Below are positions 38,716 to 46,774 of a stretch of 64,000 bases of DNA, piece after piece. Numbering within the stretch: the first letter of the stretch is position 1; each line of letters opens with the position of its first letter. The notes beneath the pieces were generated by a model, which was not told the DNA's origin, did no database searches, and worked only from the letters and a program-made list of their open reading frames with translations. The position numbers and the translations under genes are program-made. Source of the stretch: Ponticoccus alexandrii. GTDB lineage: Bacteria > Pseudomonadota > Alphaproteobacteria > Rhodobacterales > Rhodobacteraceae. The stretch covers positions 2,976,001-3,040,000 of the forward strand of contig NZ_CP047166.1 of assembly GCF_016806125.1 (NCBI RefSeq), given 5' to 3'.

Positions 38716-41124
38716 ATGGACGAACCCGCCACCCTGGAGGAGGGGTTGGACACACTGCTCGACAGCTACCACCCGCCCGAGGGCGTGGCGGACGAGCTTC
38801 TGCGGGCGGATGGCAGCATCCGCCCGGGCTGGGAGCCGCTGATCACCCACCTCGCCCGCCACGACCCGGCGGAGATCGCGCAGGACTTCGAGCGGGGCGA
38901 CCAGTACCTGCGCGACGCGGGCGTCTACTTTCGCCACTACACCGCAGAGGGGTCGACGGTGCGGGACTGGCCCCTGAGCCACCTGCCGGTGATCATCGCC
39001 GAGGAAGAGTGGGACACCCTCGCCGCCGGGCTGGTGCAGCGCGCCGAGGTGCTGGAAAAGGTCATGGCCGACCTCTACGGCCCCGGCGATCTGGTGCGGC
39101 GCGGGCTCCTGCCCGCCTCCCTGGTGGCCTCGAACCCGGAATGGCTACGCCCCATGGTGGGCGTGCAGCCGCGCGACGGGCATTACCTGCACGTACTGGC
39201 CTTCGAGGTCGGGCGGTCGCCGGACGGCGGCTGGCTGGTGCTGGGCGATCGCACGCAGGCGCCCTCGGGCGCGGGCTTCGCGCTGGAAAACCGCATGGCA
39301 ACGGCGCGGATCTTTCACGATTTCATGCCCGACGCCAACGTCCGCCGCCTTGCCGGCTTCTTCCGCGAGTTCCGCGACGCCATGAACGCGCTGCGGCAGG
39401 ACGGCGAGGGGCGTGTCGCGATCCTGACGCCGGGCCAGCACACCGATACCTACTTCGAACACGCCTATATCGCGCGCTACCTCGGCTTTCTGCTGCTGGA
39501 ATGCGAGGATCTGCGCGTGGTTGAGGGGCGCCTGATGGTGCGCACGATAAACGGGCTGGAACCTGTCAGCGTGCTCTGGCGCAGGCTTGACTCCCGGTCG
39601 GCCGATCCGCTGGAACTGGACGAGACCTCTACCCTTGGCACGCCCGGCCTCGTCGGGGCGCTGCGCAACCGCTCGGTTTCCATGCTGAACGCGCTGGGGT
39701 CGGGTGTGCTGGAGGCGCGGGCGCTGATGGCCTTCCTGCCGCGCATCTCGCAGGCCCTGACCGGCGCGCCCTTGGCGCTGCCCAATATCGCAACCTGGTG
39801 GTGCGGTCAGGACAAGGAGCTGTCCTACGTCCGCGAGAACTTCGAGAAAATGATGATCGGGCGGGCGATGTCCACGCAGTTGCCCTTCGACATCGACAGC
39901 GCCACGGCGCTTGGCGGCAAGTTCCGCTCTACCGCGCATCCGCCGGTGCGGCAGTGGCTGGACGCCGAGGGCCAGGACCTCGTGGCACAGGAGGCGGTGA
40001 CGCTGTCCACGACGCCCGCGATGATCGACGGCCAGCTCTTGCCGCGCCCGATGGTGGTGCGCGTCTTCGCCGTGCGCACGCCGCAAGGCTGGACCGTCAT
40101 GCCGGGCGGCTATGCCCGCATCGGCAAGACCGAGGATCCGACCGCACTGGCCATGCAGGCGGGCGGCTCGGTCTCCGACGTCTGGGTGACGGGCGAGAAA
40201 CCGGCCGAGTTCGACTCGCTCATGGCCACGCGCAAGGGCCCCTTCGTGCGGCGGATGCCCGGTCGCCTGCCCGCGCGGGCCGCCGACAACCTCTACTGGC
40301 TGGGCCGCTACGTCGAACGCGCCAACAGCCAGATCCGCACGCTGCGCGCCTACCATCTGCGGCTGGAAACGGCGGGGGCCACACCCATGCCGATGATGCG
40401 CGAGCTGGGCAAACACCTCGCTACCTTCGGCAAGGCCCCGGATCCGGCGACCCAGCCGGTACCGGCCTCCCTGCTGACCCTGATGGACGCCACCGGCTTC
40501 TGCGCCGCCAAGGTGAGCGACCGCTTTTCCGACGACGGGCTGCACGCGCTGGACGACCTCTCGCAAGAGGTCCGCCGCATCGCCGAGGTCAGCCGCCCGG
40601 GCGAGGATACGGCCCGCAACATGGGGCGCCTGCTGCGCATCCTCGCGGCCTTCGCGGGGATCTCGAACGACAACATGTTCCGCTTCTCGGGCTGGCGCTT
40701 CATGACCATGGGCCGCGCCGTGGAACGCGGTATCCAGATGTGCAGCCTGCTGCACCGCTTCGCCACGTCCAGGGCGCCGCAGGGCAGCTACGACCTGTGC
40801 ATCGAGATCGGCGACAGTGTCATGACCCACCGCCGCCGCTACTCGGTCGAGATCAACCGCAACACGCTGATCGACCTTCTGGCGCTGGACCCGGAAAACC
40901 CGATCTCTCTGGTCTATCAGGTAAACCTCTTGCGCGAACAACAGCTTGCCCTGCCACACCGGCAGTTCAACACCCAGCTCAGCCCGGTGGCACGCGCCCT
41001 CCTGACGCTGCACACCGACCTGTCGGTGGCCTCGCCCGAGACATTGAACACCGATGATTTCCTGACCCTGCGGTCCGAGCTTTGGGCGATCTCGGACAGC
41101 ATCACCGCGCAGTACCTGAGCTGA
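38716..41124 (+). CDS. Circularly permuted ATP-grasp protein fused to an alpha-E domain
   Basis: An 802-residue fusion. Residues 1 to about 480 are a circularly permuted ATP-grasp domain, with RDAGVYFRHYTAEGSTVRDW, MVGVQPRDGHYLHVLAFEVG, ILTPGQHTDTYFEHAYIARY, LGFLLLECEDLRVVEGRL, ALPNIATWWCGQDKELSYV and PMVVRVFAVRTPQGWTVMPG. Residues about 505-800 are the all-helical alpha-E domain (LPARAADNLYWLGRYVERAN, then NDNMFRFSGWRFMTMGRAVE). In most genomes these are two adjacent genes. ATP-grasp enzymes form amide bonds by an acyl-phosphate; this family is predicted to ligate or modify a peptide. It starts one base after the DUF2126 gene and is followed by a transglutaminase after three bases. Confidence 0.92.
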   Translation: MDEPATLEEGLDTLLDSYHPPEGVADELLRADGSIRPGWEPLITHLARHDPAEIAQDFERGDQYLRDAGVYFRHYTAEGSTVRDWPLSHLPVIIAEEEWDTLAAGLVQRAEVLEKVMADLYGPGDLVRRGLLPASLVASNPEWLRPMVGVQPRDGHYLHVLAFEVGRSPDGGWLVLGDRTQAPSGAGFALENRMATARIFHDFMPDANVRRLAGFFREFRDAMNALRQDGEGRVAILTPGQHTDTYFEHAYIARYLGFLLLECEDLRVVEGRLMVRTINGLEPVSVLWRRLDSRSADPLELDETSTLGTPGLVGALRNRSVSMLNALGSGVLEARALMAFLPRISQALTGAPLALPNIATWWCGQDKELSYVRENFEKMMIGRAMSTQLPFDIDSATALGGKFRSTAHPPVRQWLDAEGQDLVAQEAVTLSTTPAMIDGQLLPRPMVVRVFAVRTPQGWTVMPGGYARIGKTEDPTALAMQAGGSVSDVWVTGEKPAEFDSLMATRKGPFVRRMPGRLPARAADNLYWLGRYVERANSQIRTLRAYHLRLETAGATPMPMMRELGKHLATFGKAPDPATQPVPASLLTLMDATGFCAAKVSDRFSDDGLHALDDLSQEVRRIAEVSRPGEDTARNMGRLLRILAAFAGISNDNMFRFSGWRFMTMGRAVERGIQMCSLLHRFATSRAPQGSYDLCIEIGDSVMTHRRRYSVEINRNTLIDLLALDPENPISLVYQVNLLREQQLALPHRQFNTQLSPVARALLTLHTDLSVASPETLNTDDFLTLRSELWAISDSITAQYLS

Positions 41125-41127
41125 GCC

Positions 41128-42006
41128 ATGTCCCAGCTCTACGACATCACCCTCGCGATCCACTACCGCTACCAGAACCCGGCGCGCTCGGCCCGGACGC
41201 TGCTGCGAATGCAGCCGCTGAACCGGCCCGACCAGCGGCTGGTGTCGGGCCTGCTGACCATCGACCCGGAACCGGCGACGCGCCGCGACTGGACGGATTT
41301 CTTTGGCAATGCCATCTGCGAGGTCGCCCATGACGCGCCGACGGACCGGCTGACCTTCCGCTATGCCGGCCGGGTGGAGCGCAGACCCGTCCCCGACGGG
41401 CTCGACCTGTCCTGCCCGCTGGCGGACCTTGGCCACGAGATGGCAGAAGTCGGCGACCTCGGGCCGGGCGCCCCGCATCATTTCATCGGCGCATCCGAGC
41501 GCGTGCAGCCGGTGGGCGAGATCACCGCCTTTGCCCGCGCGGTGACCTCTCCGGCGATGTCTGCGCTGACGGCGGTCAAGGCGATCTCGCGGCAGATGCA
41601 CGCCGAGTTCGACTTCGACTCGACCGCCACGGACGTGCGTACCGACCCCGCCGAGGCCTTCCGCAACCGCCGGGGCGTCTGTCAGGACATCAGCCATGTC
41701 ACCATCGCGGCGCTGCGTGCGGTCGGCATCCCGGCGGGTTACGTCTCGGGCTTTCTGCGCACCGTGCCGCCCGAGGGCAAACCAAGGCTGGAGGGTGCCG
41801 ATGCCATGCACGCCTGGGTCCGCGCCTGGTGCGGGGCAGAGGTGGGCTGGGTGCAGATCGATCCCACGAACGACATGCGCGTGGGCACCGATCACGTGAT
41901 GGTGGCGCTGGGACGCGACTATGCCGATGTCGCCCCGGTGCGCGGCACCCTGACCAGCGCGGGCGAACACGACACCCAGCATCACGTCGATGTGGTGCCG
42001 GTCTAG
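41128..42006 (+). CDS. Transglutaminase-like cysteine protease-family protein
   Basis: A 292-residue transglutaminase-core protein with an N-terminal bacterial extension (YDITLAIHYRYQNPARSART). The catalytic triad is complete: Cys185 in RRGVCQDISHV, His228 in DAMHAWVRAW and Asp245 in QIDPTNDMRV. In other alphaproteobacteria this gene type stands with alpha-E and ATP-grasp genes and often with the proteasome-like protease Anbu; no Anbu gene is next to it here. It is the third gene of a tight operon and probably cleaves or transfers the peptide product of the ATP-grasp protein, by inference. Confidence 0.92.
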   Translation: MSQLYDITLAIHYRYQNPARSARTLLRMQPLNRPDQRLVSGLLTIDPEPATRRDWTDFFGNAICEVAHDAPTDRLTFRYAGRVERRPVPDGLDLSCPLADLGHEMAEVGDLGPGAPHHFIGASERVQPVGEITAFARAVTSPAMSALTAVKAISRQMHAEFDFDSTATDVRTDPAEAFRNRRGVCQDISHVTIAALRAVGIPAGYVSGFLRTVPPEGKPRLEGADAMHAWVRAWCGAEVGWVQIDPTNDMRVGTDHVMVALGRDYADVAPVRGTLTSAGEHDTQHHVDVVPV

Positions 42007-42052
42007 ATCCGCCGGTCCCCCCGCGCCCCTGCGACGCCTGCGGCGGGCGGTG

Positions 42053-42096
42053 AAAGCCGGTTCGAACCGGCTTTGAACGGCCTTCAAAGGCCGTTC
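42053..42096. repeat. Two adjacent perfect hairpins after the transglutaminase gene
   Basis: The first (42053-42074) is a 22-bp exact palindrome centred on GGTTCGAACC. The second (42075-42096) has a ten-base stem GAACGGCCTT/AAGGCCGTTC with a two-base loop. They abut without a gap. They could end transcription of the operon, although no T-run follows, or bind a protein. Confidence 0.7.
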
Positions 42097-42212
42097 CCCG
42101 CGCGCCGCCGGGCGTTCCCCAGGGGGCGCGCCGCGTCCCGACCCAGTGCTTGACACCCGGGCGCAGGCACGAAACCCTCGCCCGGACGTCTGGCCAAAGG
42201 ACCCCTGCCCCG

Positions 42213-43244
42213 ATGCACTGTTTCTATGCCCCCGAGACAGAGGCCCACGATCCGATCTTCCGCCTGTCCCATGGCGCCGTTGCCCGCAATGCCGAACAGT
42301 CAGAGCGCGCGCGCCTGCTTCTGGCCGGGCTGGACCGGCTGGGGCTTGCCTCGGTCTCCCCTCCGTCGGCGCCGCGCAGTGCGCTGGAGGCGGTGCACAC
42401 GAAGCGCTTCCTGGCTTTCCTCGAAACCGCCTGGGCCGAGTGGCAGCGCCTGCCCGACGCCGGGCCCGAAGTGGTCGCCAATGTCTTTCCGCGCGGAGCG
42501 CCGCTGACCTACCCCGACAGCGTCGTGGCGCGGGCGGGCTGGCATATGGGCGACACCTCTGCCCCCATCGGGCCGGAAAGCTGGCAGGCCACCTGCCGCG
42601 CCGCCGATTGCGCGGTGGCCGCCGCCGAGGCGGTGCTGGCGGGCGCCCCCGCCGCCTATGCGCTGTGCCGCCCGCCCGGCCACCACACCGGGGCCGAGGT
42701 GGCCGCCGGGCACTGTCTGCTGAACGTTTCGGCCATCGCCGCGGCGCATCTGCGCGGCGCATACGACCGGGTGGCAGTGCTGGACATCGACGTTCACCAC
42801 GGCAATGGCACGCAGGAGATCTTCTACGACCGAAGCGACGTTCTGACCGTCTCGGTCCATGCGGAGACGCGAACCTATTACCCCTTCTTCACCGGCTACC
42901 CCGACGAGACCGGCCGCGGCGCCGGAGCGGGTTTCAACCTGAACCTGCCCCTGCCCCGCACCACCCGCGACGACGCCTGGATCGCCGCCATCGAGGCGGG
43001 GCTGGCGCGCGTGGCGGATTTCGCCCCGGGCGCCCTGATGGTCAGCCTCGGGCTGGATGCCCACGAAAATGACCCGCTGCAGGGCATGAAGATCACCTTC
43101 GACGGCTTTCGCCGCGCCGGGCGGCTGATCGCCGGCGCCGGTGTGCCTGCAGTGATCGTACAGGAAGGCGGCTATCTCTCGCCGGACCTGAGCCGCTCGC
43201 TGGAGGCCTTCCTCTCGGGGGTCATGGCGCCCGGCGCGGGCTGA
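42213..43244 (+). CDS. Histone deacetylase-family (acetylpolyamine amidohydrolase-like) protein
   Basis: A 343-residue zinc-dependent deacetylase of the arginase/deacetylase fold. It opens MHCFYAPETEAHDPIFRLSH. The catalytic His pair is in CRPPGHHTGAEVA (His157, His158) and the zinc ligands are in VLDIDVHHGNGTQEIFYD (Asp193, His195) and SLGLDAHENDPLQGM. Bacterial members of this type remove acetyl groups from polyamines or other amines. The ATG at 42213 is chosen because the family starts here and an upstream extension has Arg/Pro-rich artefact composition. It is on the same strand as the transglutaminase operon but 206 bp away, with hairpins between. Confidence 0.9.
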   Translation: MHCFYAPETEAHDPIFRLSHGAVARNAEQSERARLLLAGLDRLGLASVSPPSAPRSALEAVHTKRFLAFLETAWAEWQRLPDAGPEVVANVFPRGAPLTYPDSVVARAGWHMGDTSAPIGPESWQATCRAADCAVAAAEAVLAGAPAAYALCRPPGHHTGAEVAAGHCLLNVSAIAAAHLRGAYDRVAVLDIDVHHGNGTQEIFYDRSDVLTVSVHAETRTYYPFFTGYPDETGRGAGAGFNLNLPLPRTTRDDAWIAAIEAGLARVADFAPGALMVSLGLDAHENDPLQGMKITFDGFRRAGRLIAGAGVPAVIVQEGGYLSPDLSRSLEAFLSGVMAPGAG

Positions 43245-43312
43245 GGCCGGGCCGGAGAGCTGGTCACGCGGGCACCCGCCTGCGGGCCCCTGGGGTAGGG
43301 CGGCCCCGAGAG

Positions 43313-43371
43313 AGGGGGCTCTGCCCCCCGGGCTGCGCCCTCCCCCCGAGGTATTTTCAGACCGAAGAAGA
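43313..43371 (+). repeat. Rhodobacterales-type intergenic repeat after the deacetylase gene
   Basis: The GC hairpin GGGGGCTCTGCCCCC, then a C-rich block, then GAGGTATTTTCAGACCGAAG and AAGA. It lies downstream of the deacetylase in the same orientation, as with most copies in this window. Confidence 0.78.
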
Positions 43372-43399
43372 CATGCGCGCGCCTTGATGGCGGGCTGGG

Positions 43400-44407
43400 T
43401 CAGTCCGGTGGCGGGCCGGCGCTGCCGCGGCGGATGAGTTCAACCTCGATGATTTCTGAAGGCGCATCGCGACTGTTGCTTTCGATCATGGTCAGAAGCA
43501 ATTCGGCGGCGCGCACGCCGATCTGCGTACGGGGCTGGCGGATGGTGGTCAGCCCGGGCGCGAGGTGCTGGGCGATCTCGATATTGTCGAAGCCCACGAC
43601 AGAGACGTCGCCGGGCACGCTCAGGCCCGCGCGCTGGACCTCTCCGATAAAGCCGGTGGCCATCTCGTCCGAGGACAGGAAGAGCGCGGTCGGGCGATCC
43701 GTCAGCCCCAGCCAGGCCCGGGCAGCGGCAGCGCCGCTGTCCATGGTGAAATCGCCTTCGAGCACCCAGTCGGGGTTCTGCGGCAGGCCAAGCTCGCGCA
43801 GGGTGCTCAAGAAGCCCTCGAGCCGCGTCTGCGTCAGCACGTTGGCCGGCGGGCCGGTCACATGGCCGATGCGGCGGTGCCCCAGTTGCGCGAGGTGGCC
43901 CACCGCCAACGCACCGCCGCGCGCGTTCTCGACCCGGACCGAGGGCAGCGTGCTGCCCATCCACTCGCAGGCCATGACGATGGGCGGGCGCGCGGGGCTG
44001 GCCAGCACCTCTGCCGACAGAGTGCCGTCCAGCAGCACCAGCCCGTCCGCCTGCCCAGAGGCGAGGTAATGCGCCAGCCGCGCGTCGGCGTCCGGACCCG
44101 ACTGCGTGTCGGCGATCAGCATGCCGTATTCGGCGGGCGTCAGGACAGAGGACAGCCCCGCGAGGATCTGCGCGAAGAAGGGGTTGGCGATATTGGGCAG
44201 CAGCACGATTACCGACCCGGTGCGCTGGCGCCGCAGGTTCGACGCGGTGGTGTTCACGCGGTAGCCGGTTTCTGCCACGGCGCTGAGAACCGCGTCCCGT
44301 GTCGCCTTCGTCACCACCGCGGGCTTCGACAGGGTCCGGCTTACGGTGGCGGTCGACACCCCCGCCACGCGGGCAACATCCTGAATCGTGGCGGTTCTGC
44401 GGTCCAT
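43400..44407 (-). CDS. LacI-family transcriptional regulator
   Basis: A 335-residue LacI/GalR repressor. The DNA-binding head is TIQDVARVAGVSTATVSRTL followed by the hinge helix region ASNLRRQRTGSVIVLLPNIA. The periplasmic-binding-like ligand domain contains ANPFFAQILAGLSSVL, AVGHLAQLGHRRIGHVTGPP and VSVVGFDNIEIAQHLAPGLT. The start at 44407 (MDRRTATIQ) is chosen because GAAAGGA lies five bases upstream; an ATG at 44413 touches that site. It is divergent from the sugar operon and two operator-like sites lie between them, so it probably represses that operon until the sugar or a derivative binds. Confidence 0.94.
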   Translation of the reverse strand: MDRRTATIQDVARVAGVSTATVSRTLSKPAVVTKATRDAVLSAVAETGYRVNTTASNLRRQRTGSVIVLLPNIANPFFAQILAGLSSVLTPAEYGMLIADTQSGPDADARLAHYLASGQADGLVLLDGTLSAEVLASPARPPIVMACEWMGSTLPSVRVENARGGALAVGHLAQLGHRRIGHVTGPPANVLTQTRLEGFLSTLRELGLPQNPDWVLEGDFTMDSGAAAARAWLGLTDRPTALFLSSDEMATGFIGEVQRAGLSVPGDVSVVGFDNIEIAQHLAPGLTTIRQPRTQIGVRAAELLLTMIESNSRDAPSEIIEVELIRRGSAGPPPD

Positions 44408-44451
44408 CGACATCCTTTCGCGGTGCTCCACAATGGCCCGAAAAATAGTTC

Positions 44452-44467
44452 TTGTAAACGATTGCAA
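44452..44467. promoter_or_regulatory. LacI-type operator 1
   Basis: TTGTAAACGATTGCAA is an imperfect palindrome with the central CG typical of LacI-family operators. A second similar site is centred exactly 32 bp away (about three helical turns). Confidence 0.75.
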
Positions 44468-44483
44468 CCTTTGTCAGGCTCCT

Positions 44484-44499
44484 CTGTAAACGATTTCAT
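44484..44499. promoter_or_regulatory. LacI-type operator 2
   Basis: CTGTAAACGATTTCAT shares TGTAAACGATT with operator 1. The spacing would suit two dimers or a tetramer on the same DNA face, covering the promoters of both divergent units. Confidence 0.72.
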
Positions 44500-44561
44500 G
44501 ATCGCCCCGAGTGGAGACGGGGCATCACGAAGAGCCGGGCAACCGGCCGAGGGAGGACATC

Positions 44562-45620
44562 TTGAAGACCATCAAGGGCCCTGCGCTGTTTCTGGCGCAG
44601 TTCGCGGGCGATGACGCGCCCTTCGACACATGGGACGGCATCACCAAATGGGCCGCCGATTGCGGCTACGAGGGTGTGCAGGTGCCAAGCTGGGACGCTC
44701 GGCTGATCGACCTCGCGCAGGCCGCCGAGAGCAAGGGCTATTGCGAGGACTGGGCCGGCAAGGCGCGCGAGAACGGCGTCGCCGTGACGGAACTCTCGAC
44801 GCACCTGCAGGGCCAGCTTGTCGCCGTGCATCCCGCCTATGACGAAGCCTTCGACGGCTTTGCAGCCAACGAGGTGCGCGGCAATCCCGCCGCCCGGCAG
44901 GCATGGGCCGTCGATCAGGTGGAAAAGGGCATCCGCGCCTCGGCCAACCTTGGCCTGACCGCGCTGCCTACCTTCTCGGGCGCGCTGGCATGGCCCTACA
45001 TCTACCCCTGGCCGCAGCGGCCCGCGGGCCTTGTAGAAGCCGCCTTCGACGAGTTGGCCAAGCGCTGGCGCCCCCTGCTGGATCTGGCGGACGCCCATGG
45101 CGTGAACCTCTGCTACGAGATCCACCCCGGCGAGGACCTGCACGACGGCGTCAGCTACGAGATGTTCCTCGAGCGCGTGGACAACCACGCCCGCGCCATG
45201 ATGCTGTATGACCCCAGCCACTACGTGCTGCAATGCCTTGATTACGTTGCGCATCTCGACACCTACGCCGAGCGCATCGGCGGCTTCCACGTCAAGGATG
45301 CCGAGTTCAACCCGACCGCGAAGCAGGGCGTCTACGGCGGCTTCCAGTCGTGGGTGAACCGCGCCGGGCGGTTCCGCTCGCTCGGCGACGGGCAGGTCGA
45401 TTTCGGCGCGATCTTCTCGAAGCTCGCCGCGATGGATTTCGACGGCTGGGCGGTGGTCGAGTGGGAATGCGCCCTCAAGCACCCCGAGGACGGGGCCCGC
45501 GAGGGCGCGCAATTCGTGCGCGACCACATCATCCGCGTGACACCGCGCGCCTTCGACGACTTCGCGGACGGCGGCACCGACGACGCCGCCAACCGCCGCA
45601 TGCTGGGGCTGGATAGATGA
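44562..45620 (+). CDS. Sugar phosphate isomerase/epimerase-family TIM-barrel protein
   Basis: A 352-residue xylose isomerase-like TIM barrel (AP endonuclease family 2 fold). Metal-site residues are in NLCYEIHPGEDLHDG, LYDPSHYVLQCLDYV, IGGFHVKDAEFNP and WAVVEWECAL. Translation most likely begins at a TTG (44562, MKTIKGPALFLAQF) with GGGAGGA eight bases upstream; upstream in-frame ATG codons lack a site and add a polar stretch. It overlaps the next gene (ATGA). With a Gfo/Idh/MocA dehydrogenase it fits catabolism of a cyclitol or modified sugar; the substrate is unknown. Confidence 0.9.
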   Translation: MKTIKGPALFLAQFAGDDAPFDTWDGITKWAADCGYEGVQVPSWDARLIDLAQAAESKGYCEDWAGKARENGVAVTELSTHLQGQLVAVHPAYDEAFDGFAANEVRGNPAARQAWAVDQVEKGIRASANLGLTALPTFSGALAWPYIYPWPQRPAGLVEAAFDELAKRWRPLLDLADAHGVNLCYEIHPGEDLHDGVSYEMFLERVDNHARAMMLYDPSHYVLQCLDYVAHLDTYAERIGGFHVKDAEFNPTAKQGVYGGFQSWVNRAGRFRSLGDGQVDFGAIFSKLAAMDFDGWAVVEWECALKHPEDGAREGAQFVRDHIIRVTPRAFDDFADGGTDDAANRRMLGLDR

Positions 45621-46774
45621 GCAAGTTCAAGGACCGCACCGGATCGATCCGCCTAGGCATGGTGGGCGGCGGACAGGGCGCGCTGATCGGCGCCGTGCAC
45701 CGCCTCGCCGCGCGCATGGACGGGCATTACACGCTGGTTGCCGGGGCGCTGTCTTCGACGCCCGAGAAGGCCCGGGCCTCTGCCGCCGAACTGGGGCTGC
45801 CCGAGGAGCGCAGCTACGACGACTTCACCCAGATGGCGCGGCGTGAGGCGCGCCTGAAGGACGGCATCGAGGCGGTGGCCATCGTCACGCCGAACCACAT
45901 GCACCTGCCCGCCGCGCGCGAGTTCCTGCGGCGCGGCATTCACGTGATCTGCGACAAGCCGCTGACCGGAACGCTGGCGGACGCGAAGAAGCTGAAGGCC
46001 GCCGCCGACAAGTCCGGCGCGCAGTTCATCCTGACCCACAACTACACCGGCTACCCGATGGTGCGCGAGGCGCGCGCCCGCGTGGCGGCGGGCGAGCTGG
46101 GCGAGATCCGGCTGGTGCAGGTGGAATACGCGCAGGACTGGCTGGCCGAGGCCCCTGCCCCGGACAACAAGCAGGCCGACTGGCGCACCGATCCCGCACG
46201 CTCCGGCGCGGGCGGCTCCACAGGCGACATCGGCACCCATGCGTGGAACCTCGCCCGCTTCGTGACGGGTCTGATGCCCGAGGCGCTTGCCGCCGACCTG
46301 CAAAGCTTCGTCCCCGGACGGCGCGTCGACGACAACGCGCAGGTGCTGTTGCGGTTCGAGGGCGGCGCGCGCGGGTCGCTCTGGTGCAGTCAGGTCGCGG
46401 CGGGGCAGGAGAATGCCCTGCGCCTGCGCGTCTTCGGCACCAAGGCGGGCCTCGAATGGCGGCAGGAACAGCCCAACGCCCTGCATGTCACGCCGCTGGG
46501 CGGCACGACGCAGATCGTGACCCGGGCCTCTGCCGCCACCTCCGAGGCGTCGAAGCGCTTGACCCGCATCCCGCCCGGCCACCCCGAGGGCTTCCACGAA
46601 GCCTTCGCCAATATCTACGCCGAGGCCGCCGCCGCGATCCGCGCCGCCCGCACCGGCGAGCCGGTCCCCGAGGGCGTGCTGTTTCCGACCATCGACGACG
46701 GGGTCGAGGGGGTGCGCTTCGTCGATGCCTGCGTCCGGTCGTCCCGGCGCGACGCGGCCTGGGTCAAGCTGTGA
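45617..46774 (+). CDS. Gfo/Idh/MocA-family NAD(P)-dependent sugar dehydrogenase
   Basis: A 385-residue two-domain oxidoreductase. The N-terminal Rossmann domain has [37 protein letters not shown] and the EKP-like motif as [15 protein letters not shown]. The C-terminal domain has [20 protein letters not shown] with the catalytic-region Asp and His. Relatives oxidise inositol, glucose or other sugars at a ring hydroxyl. The start overlaps the isomerase gene by four bases, and its stop overlaps the ABC ATPase start, so it is tightly coupled. Confidence 0.92.
   Translation: MSKFKDRTGSIRLGMVGGGQGALIGAVHRLAARMDGHYTLVAGALSSTPEKARASAAELGLPEERSYDDFTQMARREARLKDGIEAVAIVTPNHMHLPAAREFLRRGIHVICDKPLTGTLADAKKLKAAADKSGAQFILTHNYTGYPMVREARARVAAGELGEIRLVQVEYAQDWLAEAPAPDNKQADWRTDPARSGAGGSTGDIGTHAWNLARFVTGLMPEALAADLQSFVPGRRVDDNAQVLLRFEGGARGSLWCSQVAAGQENALRLRVFGTKAGLEWRQEQPNALHVTPLGGTTQIVTRASAATSEASKRLTRIPPGHPEGFHEAFANIYAEAAAAIRAARTGEPVPEGVLFPTIDDGVEGVRFVDACVRSSRRDAAWVKL

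Noticed and set aside
35166-38753. A 1195-residue reverse frame across the DUF2126 gene
   Set aside because: Antisense to a gene with intact catalytic motifs; composition typical of shadows.
42150-42212. N-terminal extension of the deacetylase gene
   Set aside because: The extra residues are Arg/Pro/Thr-rich and the family starts at the methionine at 42213.
39145-42762. A 1205-residue reverse frame across the ATP-grasp/alpha-E and transglutaminase genes
   Set aside because: Antisense shadow of well-supported genes, with low-complexity Arg/Gly/Gln composition.
44884-44910. GCCCGGCAGGCATGGGCC as a possible fourth copy of the hairpin insertion
   Set aside because: It matches only the end motif, lies inside an intact isomerase gene and has no palindromic core or frame break.
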